This document shows positions 57,592 to 64,000 of a DNA stretch of 64,000 nucleotides, in pieces. Within the stretch, counting starts at the first letter, position 1. Every line of letters begins with the position of its first letter. The notes below the pieces were generated by a model. It saw only the letters and a program-made list of their open reading frames with translations, was not told the origin of the DNA and did not search any database. The DNA is from DATAUD01 sp035511075 (lineage in GTDB: Bacteria > Verrucomicrobiota > Verrucomicrobiia > Limisphaerales > Palsa-1400). The position numbers and the translations under genes were made by a program. The stretch spans positions 1-64,000 of the forward strand of contig DATKFW010000108.1 of NCBI GenBank assembly GCA_035511075.1, in the 5' to 3' direction.

Positions 57592-59445
57592 TTATTCCAC
57601 GGTGACGCTTTTGGCGAGATTGCGGGGTTTGTCGACGTCGCAGCCGCGCGCGACGGCGATGTAGTAGGCGAAAAGTTGGAGCGGAATCGTGGCCAGGATC
57701 GGATACAGCGGCTCCAATGTGCGCGGCACGTAAATGACGTCGTCGGCTTTCGTCGCGATTTCTGCGTCGCCCTCGGTGGCAATGGCGATGATGGGGCCTT
57801 TGCGGGCGCGGATCATGGCCAGATTGGCGAGGGTCTTTTCATACATCGCATCCCGCGGAATGACGAAGACGGCCGGGGTCGCGGAGTCCACCAGCGCGAT
57901 TGGGCCGTGTTTCATTTCGGCGGCGGAATAGCCTTCGGCGTGGATGTAGGAGATTTCCTTGAGTTTCAACGCGCCTTCCAATGCGATGGGGAAGTTGTAG
58001 CCGCGGCTGAGGAAAAAGAAATTGTGTGCCTGGGCGTATTTGAGGGCCAGTTGTTGAATGGCCGGGGTCTGGCGCAGCAACCCCGCGATCTGATCGGGCA
58101 ACGCCTCCAAGGCGCGCAGAATTTCCAGCGCGCGATGGACCGAGAGCATTCTCATGCGGCCCAAATGCACGCCCAGGAGGGAAAGAATTACGAGCATGGA
58201 GACGAACGCCTTGGTGGAAGCGACCCCGATCTCCGGGCCTGCGTGCATGTAAATGCCGCCGTCGGCTTCCCTTGCCACGGTGCTGCCGACGACGTTGCAG
58301 ATGGAAAGAACGCGGTGCCCGCGCCGCTTGGCTTCGCGCAGGGCGCCCAGAGTATCGGCGGTTTCGCCGGACTGCGAGATGACCAGCAGGATGGTGTCGC
58401 GCTCCAGGGGCGCGTTGCGATTGAAGAATTCGTGGGCGAATTCCACCTCGACCGGGAGGTGGGCGAGTTCCTCGATTAAATATTCGCCGACCAGGGCGGC
58501 GTGCCAGCTTGTGCCGGTTGCGGCGATGACAATGCGTCCGATGCCGCGGAGTTCGGACGCCGTCATGTTCAATCCGCCAAAGCGGGCGGTGGCGCCTTCG
58601 AAATCGATCCGGCCGCGAAGCGCGTTTTCGACTGTGCGCGGCTGCTCGAAAATTTCCTTGAGCATGAAATGGGGATAGGCGCCGCGCTCGGCGTCCTGGG
58701 CCTCAAATTCCAGGCGGCTGAGCTGGACCTTGGCGGTGTCGGAGCCGAGGTTTTGCACATCAAATCGCTCGCTGGTGATGGTGGCAACGTCGTAATCGTT
58801 GAGATAGACGGCCTGGCGGGTATGGGCGACGATGGCGTTGGCGTCGCTTGTGAGAAAATTTTCGCCTTCGCCCACGCCAATGATCAACGGGGAACCGCGC
58901 CGGGCGCCGATCATGACGGTGGGTTGGCCGGCGTGGACAACGGCGAGGCCATAAGTCCCAATAACCTCTCTCAAAGCATCACAAACCGCCTCGGTCAGGG
59001 AGCGGGCGCCGTTTCCGGGCTGGCGGGTTTCGTAATATTCCCCGATCAAATGGGCTAGGACTTCGGTGTCCGTCGCGGAGGCAAAGGTGTGGCCTTTGGC
59101 CAGGAGTTTTTGTTTGAGGCGGTCGCAATTCTCAATGACGCCGTTGTGGACAACGGCGATTTGGCCGGATTGATCGAGGTGGGGATGGGAATTTTCGTCG
59201 GAAGGCGGCCCGTGAGTCGCCCAGCGTGTGTGGCCGATACCGGTGGAGCCGGGCGCCGGGTCCAGGCGCAAGAGGACGGCCAGTCCGTCGTCGATGCTCC
59301 CCTTTTTTTTGCGGACGTGGAGTTGGGAGCCGCCCAGGACAGCGATGCCCGCGCTGTCATAGCCGCGATACTGGAGACGGCGCAAACCTTCGACCAGGAT
59401 CGGGCTGGCGTCTTTCTTTCCGATGTAACCGATGATGCCGCACAT
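57592..59445 (-). CDS. glmS: Glutamine-fructose-6-phosphate aminotransferase (isomerising)
   Basis: The protein has 617 residues, the normal length. The N-terminal glutaminase has Cys2 in MCGIIGY, and RRLQYRGYDSAGIA, GIGHTRWATHG and HNGVIEN. Two SIS isomerase domains follow (TSWHAALVGEYLIEELAHLPVEVEFAHEF, SQSGETADT, ASTKAFVS; then YNFPIALEGALKLKEISYIHAEGYSAAEMKHGPIAL). The end is KPRNLAKSVTVE. It makes glucosamine-6-phosphate for cell-wall and lipopolysaccharide precursors. No glmS ribozyme was noticed upstream. It is divergent from upp. Confidence 0.97.
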   Translation of the reverse strand: MCGIIGYIGKKDASPILVEGLRRLQYRGYDSAGIAVLGGSQLHVRKKKGSIDDGLAVLLRLDPAPGSTGIGHTRWATHGPPSDENSHPHLDQSGQIAVVHNGVIENCDRLKQKLLAKGHTFASATDTEVLAHLIGEYYETRQPGNGARSLTEAVCDALREVIGTYGLAVVHAGQPTVMIGARRGSPLIIGVGEGENFLTSDANAIVAHTRQAVYLNDYDVATITSERFDVQNLGSDTAKVQLSRLEFEAQDAERGAYPHFMLKEIFEQPRTVENALRGRIDFEGATARFGGLNMTASELRGIGRIVIAATGTSWHAALVGEYLIEELAHLPVEVEFAHEFFNRNAPLERDTILLVISQSGETADTLGALREAKRRGHRVLSICNVVGSTVAREADGGIYMHAGPEIGVASTKAFVSMLVILSLLGVHLGRMRMLSVHRALEILRALEALPDQIAGLLRQTPAIQQLALKYAQAHNFFFLSRGYNFPIALEGALKLKEISYIHAEGYSAAEMKHGPIALVDSATPAVFVIPRDAMYEKTLANLAMIRARKGPIIAIATEGDAEIATKADDVIYVPRTLEPLYPILATIPLQLFAYYIAVARGCDVDKPRNLAKSVTVE

Positions 59446-59560
59446 AATGGCGGCACGAGAATGGGCGATTTTGCGGCAGATTCAAGCTCGCAATCGCGCG
59501 GGAGCCGGTGTATGGTGCGAGCGAAGTGGCCCTGGGCGCAAATACAGTGACGATGGCGAT

Positions 59561-60187
59561 ATGAAAAACGTCGTCGTCGTGGATCATCCGCTGGTCAAGC
59601 ACAATTTGACGCGCCTGCGAAACAAGAACACACAACACCTTGAATTTCGGCGGCTGCTGGGGGAAATTTCGCTGCTGATGTCGTACGAGATCGCGCGAAG
59701 CTTTGAGACGCGGGAAGTGAAAATCGAGACTCCGCTTGAAGAAACAAACGGAACGTGCCTGACTCACGACGTGGCGTTGATTCCGGTTTTGCGCGCGGGG
59801 CTGGGGATGCTGGAGCCGATTCTGAAAATCCTGCCCAACGCGCGCGTGGGTTTCATTGGATTGAAGCGGGACGAGATTACGCTGGAGCCCACCTTTTATT
59901 ACGAGAGTTTTCCGAAGAACCTGGGGGAACTCGAAGTCGTGCTCATTGATCCGATGCTGGCCACGGGCGGCACGGTGTCGGCTTCGATGGCGCTCCTGGC
60001 CCGGAACGGCGCCAGGCGGGTCAAACTGCTTAGTCTCCTGGCGTCGCCGGAAGGGATCGAGCACGTGCGCGAAAGATTTCCCGATCTTGTCATCTATACG
60101 GCGGCGATTGATCGTTGCTTGAATGATAAAGGCTACATAATGCCCGGACTGGGCGACGCGGGAGACAGGTTGTTTGGGACGGCGTGA
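59561..60187 (+). CDS. upp: Uracil phosphoribosyltransferase
   Basis: From ATG 59561 the protein has 208 residues; an upstream in-frame extension to 59432 overlaps glmS and is not protein-like. Family motifs include HPLVKHNLTRLRNKNTQHLEFRRLLGEIS, LIPVLRAGLGMLEPILKILPNARVGFIGL and the PRPP-binding loop VVLIDPMLATGGTVSASM. The uracil-binding end reads YTAAIDRCLNDKGYIMPGLGDAGDRLFGT. It salvages uracil to UMP in the cytoplasm. Confidence 0.97.
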   Translation: MKNVVVVDHPLVKHNLTRLRNKNTQHLEFRRLLGEISLLMSYEIARSFETREVKIETPLEETNGTCLTHDVALIPVLRAGLGMLEPILKILPNARVGFIGLKRDEITLEPTFYYESFPKNLGELEVVLIDPMLATGGTVSASMALLARNGARRVKLLSLLASPEGIEHVRERFPDLVIYTAAIDRCLNDKGYIMPGLGDAGDRLFGTA

Positions 60188-60354
60188 GATCGTCCGCGAA
60201 CGGACGCGGTTATATTTTGTCTAATTCCGGCCTGCCGAAGATCACGACAGTCGTATCCCCCCAGCCCGAATTGACCTCGACGGGGAAGGGCCAGCATGGG
60301 CGGATAGCGGGCGAACGAGGGCGATGCGGTTCCTGGGACTTTCCGCGGAACGCA

Positions 60355-60912
60355 TCAACCGGACACCAACTTCCACTCGATTTGGAGCCCGCGCCGCTGT
60401 ATCCAATCCTGCAAAGCCGGTTGGTCCAATTGTGCGCCGGACACGGCCAGCATGGAGCGCGCGTCGCGCAAGTGTTTTTCAGAACCGCCTTCGCGATAGT
60501 ATTCCAGTTTGCGGATGATCACATATTCCGGCGGGGCGAGCGCGATGGTTTCGCCCGCGAACTGAACCCGGCGCTGGTAGCGAAAAGCCCAGGCCTCCAA
60601 CTCGTCACGTCCAGCCAGGTATGAATCCGCCTTAAAGCCCGTGCCAAGATGAAGGATGTTGAAGTGGCCGCGTTGTTCGCGCCGCGCCTCGGCCGCGATA
60701 ATTTCCGGCGGTGGCACGCAAAACTCGCCCGACGGAAAGAGGTCGGCCAGGCTGGCAATGTCGTTGTCATTGAGGAAAGCAATCAAATCGACATCGAGGG
60801 TCAGGCGGGGTTCGCCGTAGAAGATGGCGGCCACGCTACCCTTGATGATATAATGGATGCCCGCGCGCTGGAGCGGGCGCGTAAACAAGAGGAAAAGCTC
60901 AAGCTCGGGCAT
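60355..60912 (-). CDS. Nucleotidyltransferase-fold protein (AbiEii/MNT-like)
   Basis: The protein has 185 residues. The N-terminus holds the nucleotidyltransferase signature: Gly25-Ser26 in IIKGSVAAIFYGEPRLTLDVDLIAFL, with Asp40 and Asp42 as probable metal ligands. Later segments (PPEYVIIRKLEYYREGGSEKHLRDARSML) match the C-terminal region of AbiEii/DUF6036-like proteins. Known relatives serve as toxins of toxin-antitoxin or abortive-infection pairs, or as solitary transferases. It overlaps by 14 bases the small gene upstream, forming a tight pair set between upp and valS. Confidence 0.75.
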   Translation of the reverse strand: MPELELFLLFTRPLQRAGIHYIIKGSVAAIFYGEPRLTLDVDLIAFLNDNDIASLADLFPSGEFCVPPPEIIAAEARREQRGHFNILHLGTGFKADSYLAGRDELEAWAFRYQRRVQFAGETIALAPPEYVIIRKLEYYREGGSEKHLRDARSMLAVSGAQLDQPALQDWIQRRGLQIEWKLVSG

Positions 60913-61102
60913 GGCGGAAAATACGCCGCACTTCGTCCTCCACCTTCGCCTCCGTCCAATCGGGATGCTGACTTTGCACTCCAGCAGCCTTCATTTTGAA
61001 GGCCGACCAGTAAAGGCGTTCGGCCACCCGCAATCGTTCCTGGCCGGACATGGCGCGAAGGACTTCAATTTGTTTCGAACCGGGTTGTTCATCCGGGAGC
61101 AT
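60899..61102 (-). CDS. Small protein paired with the nucleotidyltransferase
   Basis: From ATG 61102 the protein has 67 residues. The C-terminal half is MSGQERLRVAERLYWSAFKMKAAGVQSQHPDWTEAKVEDEVRRIFRHARA, a helical, charged sequence. I recall similar small proteins next to nucleotidyltransferases in Verrucomicrobia and Planctomycetes, though this is not a named family I can cite. Order (small gene first) and overlap resemble antitoxin-toxin pairs. An upstream extension to 61258 reads as low-quality protein and is omitted. Confidence 0.65.
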   Translation of the reverse strand: MLPDEQPGSKQIEVLRAMSGQERLRVAERLYWSAFKMKAAGVQSQHPDWTEAKVEDEVRRIFRHARA

Positions 61103-61203
61103 GGGACAAATATGCGCCGCCGAGGCCATTCGCGCAAGCAGAACGCATTTTGTCGCTCCTGCCGAACATGCACCGATGTCGTTTTCGCTGCTTACTCCGA
61201 AGT

Positions 61204-63849
61204 TCAGGAATTCAGGGCATCCAGCGCGTCTTGCAATTGGGCGCGTTTGGATTGCCAATCGGCCAGGCGTTGCTGGTGCTCCAGCAGGACCTGGGGCGGA
61301 ACCTTCCTCGCGAAATCGGGATTGGCGAGTTTGGTTTGCGCCTTTTCAATTTCGGCCTCGATTTTTAGGAGCTCTTTTGCCAGGCGGGCCTTTTCCGCGT
61401 CCGCATCGAACAGGCCCGCAATGGGAATGAAAAGCTTTCCGCCAGGACCCGGATAGACGACCGGCTCGCCTTTGGGCGGCTGGTATTCGGAACGATGTTT
61501 GATGGAGTCCGCGCCAACCAGGATTTGAATGACCGCTTTTTCGTCGGAAGGCAGGTCGAAATCTGAATGAAAGACAAGGTTGAGTTTCTTGTTGGCAGGA
61601 ATGCGGAATTGGGCGCGGACATTCCTGATCTCGATGACAAGTTCTTGACGCGCGGCCATGTCGCGAAGAACGTCGTCGGAAAGGCCGTAGTGAAGTTTGA
61701 AATCCTCGCCGAGCGGTTTGGGCCACGGCGCGAAGAGAATGGTGCGTCCGCCCTGGTCCGGCGGCATGTCCTGGGAATAAGCCATGTCGTGCCACAATTC
61801 CTCCGTGATGAAGGGCAGAAATGGGTGGAACAATCGCAACGTATGCGACAAAACAAAATCGATCACCGCCAGGGTGTTGGCCTTGTGGGCGGAATCGCCC
61901 CCTTGCAGCGGCGCTTTGCTGGCCTCGACATACCAATCGCAGTATTCGCTCCAGAAGAAGCGATAGAGCGTGGCGGCGGCTTCGCTGAACTTGTAATGGG
62001 CGAAGGCGGCGTCCATTTCGGCGATGGCGGAGTCGAGGCGGAGCAGTATCCATTTGTCATCGTTTGAGAGCAGGCCAGGATCGATTTCGCCCTGGACGGG
62101 GCCGGGGTGCATTTGGCGGAATCGGCAGGCGTTCCAAAGTTTGTTGCAGAAATTGCGTCCCAACTCGACCTGTTGCTCGTCGTAAAGGATGTCCTGTCCC
62201 AACGGCGCCGAGCGCATGACGCCGAAGCGCAGGGCGTCGGCCCCGTACTTGGCGATCAACTCCAGCGGGTCGGGGGAATTGCCCAGGCTCTTGGACATTT
62301 TGCGTCCTTGCTTGTCGCGAATGAGGCCGGTGAAATAGACGTTTCGAAAGGGCGGCTGGCCCGTGAATTCGAAGCCGGCCATGATCATGCGCGCGACCCA
62401 GAAAAAAATGATGTCCGGCCCGGTGACAAGGTCGGTGGTGGGATAGAACTTTTGCAGGGTGTCGGTTTTTTCAGGCCAGCCCATCGTTGCAAAGGGCCAG
62501 AGCCATGAGCTAAACCAGGTATCCAGAACATCGGAGTCCTGCGTCCAACCCTGGCCCGGAGAATCGACTTGACAGCGAGTTTCCGCGTCGCGGCGCCACA
62601 CCGGGACGCGATGCCCCCACCAAAGCTGGCGCGAGATGCACCAATCCTTGATGTTGACCATCCAATGCAGGTAGGTCTTGCTCCAGCGTTCTGGGTGGAA
62701 CTTGATTTGGCCGGTTTCGACGGCCTGGGTCGATTGCGCGACCGCGGGGTAGCGCAAGAACCATTGCTCGCTCAAATAGGGTTCGATGGGAACATTGCTG
62801 CGCTGGCTGTAACCGACGCGATGAAGGTAATTTTCCACTTTGAGCAACAGACCGAGGCTTTCCATCCTGGCCACGACGGCCTTACGGGCTTCGAGGCGGT
62901 CAAGGCCGGCGAAGTCCATTCCGGCGGCTTCCGTCATGGTACCGTCCAGAGCGATTACGACGGTCAGCGGAAGATGGTGGCGCAAGGCCATTTCGTAGTC
63001 GGCGGGGTCATGCGCCGGAGTGACCTTGACGCAGCCGGTCGCGAATTTTGGGTCCACCAATGGGTCGGCAATGATTGGAATGGGTTTGTCGCGCAAGGGA
63101 AGGAGCACTTGTTTGCCGTGAAGACTTTGATAGCGCGGGTCATCGGGATGGACGGCCACGGCTTCGTCGCCGAGCATGGTTTCCGGGCGTGTCGTTGCGA
63201 CGACCAGAAAGGCCTCGCCGCCGAGGAGGGGATACTTGAAATGCCACAAATGGCCTTGCTCCTCGATCATATCGACTTCTTCGTCAGAGAGCGCGGTTTG
63301 GGCCGCAGGGTCCCAATTGACCATGCGTTTGCCGCGATAGATGAGGCCCTTATTGTAAAGATCGACGAAGGCCTGTTGGACACAGCGGCTGTATTCCGGG
63401 TCCATGGTGAAGCGTTCGCGGGTCCAATCGCAGGAGGCGCCGAGTTTCTTGAGCTGCTGAATGATAATGCCGCCGTGTTTTTCCTTCCAATCCCAAACTT
63501 TTTCCAGGAATTTCTCACGGCCGAGGTCCTCGCGATGTTTCATCGCGCCCTGTTTGCGCAGGTCCTTTTCGACCACGGACTGTGTGGCGATGCCGGCGTG
63601 GTCGGTGCCCGGCAGCCATAAGACTTCATGGCCGTTCATCCGGGCGTGGCGCGCCAGAATGTCCTGGATGGTATTATTGAGAACATGGCCCAGTGTAAGC
63701 ACGCCAGTGACGTTGGGCGGGGGAATGACAATCGACCAGGCTGGCTTGGGCGAGCGCGGGTTTGCCGTGAAACATTTGTGGTCCAGCCAATACTGGTACC
63801 ATTTATCCTCGACCGCCTGGGGTTCGTAGGCTTTTGGGATTTCAGACAT
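61204..63849 (-). CDS. valS: Valine--tRNA ligase
   Basis: The start at 63849 (MSEIPKAYEPQAVEDKWYQYW) gives 881 residues. Class I features include the HIGH-type motif in PPNVTGVLTLGHVLNNTIQD, the editing domain with TTRPETMLGDEAVAVHPDD, the ValRS-specific DVLDTWFSSWLWPFATMGWP, and KMSKS in GRKMSKSLGNSPDPLE. The C-terminal coiled coil is EKARLAKELLKIEAEIEKAQTKLANPDFARKVPPQVL. The gene begins eight bases after the stop of the cimA-like gene, so the two form an operon tied to branched-chain amino acids. Confidence 0.97.
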   Translation of the reverse strand: MSEIPKAYEPQAVEDKWYQYWLDHKCFTANPRSPKPAWSIVIPPPNVTGVLTLGHVLNNTIQDILARHARMNGHEVLWLPGTDHAGIATQSVVEKDLRKQGAMKHREDLGREKFLEKVWDWKEKHGGIIIQQLKKLGASCDWTRERFTMDPEYSRCVQQAFVDLYNKGLIYRGKRMVNWDPAAQTALSDEEVDMIEEQGHLWHFKYPLLGGEAFLVVATTRPETMLGDEAVAVHPDDPRYQSLHGKQVLLPLRDKPIPIIADPLVDPKFATGCVKVTPAHDPADYEMALRHHLPLTVVIALDGTMTEAAGMDFAGLDRLEARKAVVARMESLGLLLKVENYLHRVGYSQRSNVPIEPYLSEQWFLRYPAVAQSTQAVETGQIKFHPERWSKTYLHWMVNIKDWCISRQLWWGHRVPVWRRDAETRCQVDSPGQGWTQDSDVLDTWFSSWLWPFATMGWPEKTDTLQKFYPTTDLVTGPDIIFFWVARMIMAGFEFTGQPPFRNVYFTGLIRDKQGRKMSKSLGNSPDPLELIAKYGADALRFGVMRSAPLGQDILYDEQQVELGRNFCNKLWNACRFRQMHPGPVQGEIDPGLLSNDDKWILLRLDSAIAEMDAAFAHYKFSEAAATLYRFFWSEYCDWYVEASKAPLQGGDSAHKANTLAVIDFVLSHTLRLFHPFLPFITEELWHDMAYSQDMPPDQGGRTILFAPWPKPLGEDFKLHYGLSDDVLRDMAARQELVIEIRNVRAQFRIPANKKLNLVFHSDFDLPSDEKAVIQILVGADSIKHRSEYQPPKGEPVVYPGPGGKLFIPIAGLFDADAEKARLAKELLKIEAEIEKAQTKLANPDFARKVPPQVLLEHQQRLADWQSKRAQLQDALDALNS

Positions 63850-63857
63850 GACCGGTC

Positions 63858-64000
63858 TTACTTGAGGAGGCAGTATTCCATGGAATCCACCAAGGCCCCG
63901 AGGCTGGCTTCGACGATGTTGCCGCTGACGCCGACGGTTCCCCACTCCTCGCGGTCGTCGCTGGATTGAATGAGGACGCGCGTCCTGGCGGCGGTGCCGG
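63858..64000 (-). CDS. cimA: C-terminal end of citramalate synthase (LeuA-type allosteric domain), 5' part off window
   Basis: The minus-strand frame entering from the right edge reads GTAARTRVLIQSSDDREEWGTVG, then VSGNIVEASLGALVDSMEYCLLK and a stop at 63858-63860. The EWGTVGVS.NI.EAS..ALVDS.EY ending is characteristic of CimA (citramalate/2-isopropylmalate synthase superfamily), which makes citramalate for isoleucine synthesis. Only about 46 residues are visible. A leuA-type paralogue cannot be fully excluded. Confidence 0.8.
   Translation of the reverse strand, partial: GTAARTRVLIQSSDDREEWGTVGVSGNIVEASLGALVDSMEYCLLK

Overview
The window looks like a chromosomal segment of a soil or freshwater member of the Verrucomicrobia, most likely a Pedosphaera/Limisphaera-like lineage (inference from gene families). 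Supporting signs are GloVer-type tandem repeats, a PSD1-type cytochrome / DUF1501 protein pair, very large secreted Ig/lectin/LamG proteins ending in the usual verrucomicrobial C-terminal module, weak Shine-Dalgarno sequences and moderately high GC. By eye I saw no rRNA, tRNA or CRISPR array.

Layout. (1) 1-7079: a giant minus-strand S53 (sedolisin) peptidase with Ig-like modules and two complete seven-unit GloVer blocks; its C-terminus lies beyond the left edge. (2) 7471-10245: a repetitive surface protein ending in an S74 auto-processing chaperone domain. (3) 10246-11396 and 13955-15067: decayed mobile-element ground with a broken REP-associated transposase, a 74-bp tandem duplication, a dispersed repeat family and a 136-bp MITE-like element. 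Between them sit a BlaI repressor and a BlaR1-like M56 peptidase fused to a six-blade NHL propeller. (4) 15068-26231: large secreted proteins (NHL plus TIM-barrel-like; lectin/LamG/Ig; three tandem flagellar-hook-like modules) and a TauE/SafE exporter. (5) 26352-33521: a Tat-exported class V PLP enzyme, PSD1 cytochrome, DUF1501 protein and GH43 arabinanase-like enzyme. (6) 33530-35227: a cNMP-binding/thioredoxin-reductase-like flavoprotein. (7) 35611-53397: a signalling and C1/efflux block. (8) 53515-57543: GH9 and ThuA-like genes and a double-thioredoxin-fold protein. (9) 57592-64000: housekeeping genes (glmS, upp, valS, end of cimA) interrupted by a nucleotidyltransferase plus small-protein pair.

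The most interesting unit is block 7. A minus-strand operon encodes a MEDS-domain sensor, a GAF/multi-PAS histidine kinase, a FixJ-like regulator, a stand-alone receiver and a GAF-sigma54 activator. It lies between two plus-strand operons. One carries an unknown protein plus NAD-dependent formate dehydrogenase. The other carries an unknown protein, a complete RND efflux pump, an aldo/keto reductase and a beta-hydroxyacid dehydrogenase. Upstream of each I find a good -24/-12 sigma54 promoter match (35611-35627 and 44860-44876), each placed the same 15 nt before its first ATG. I infer a sigma54-controlled response to a C1 or small organic compound that combines oxidation with efflux.

Limits: all family calls are from motif recognition without database searches. 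Several starts are chosen by context because ribosome binding sites are weak.
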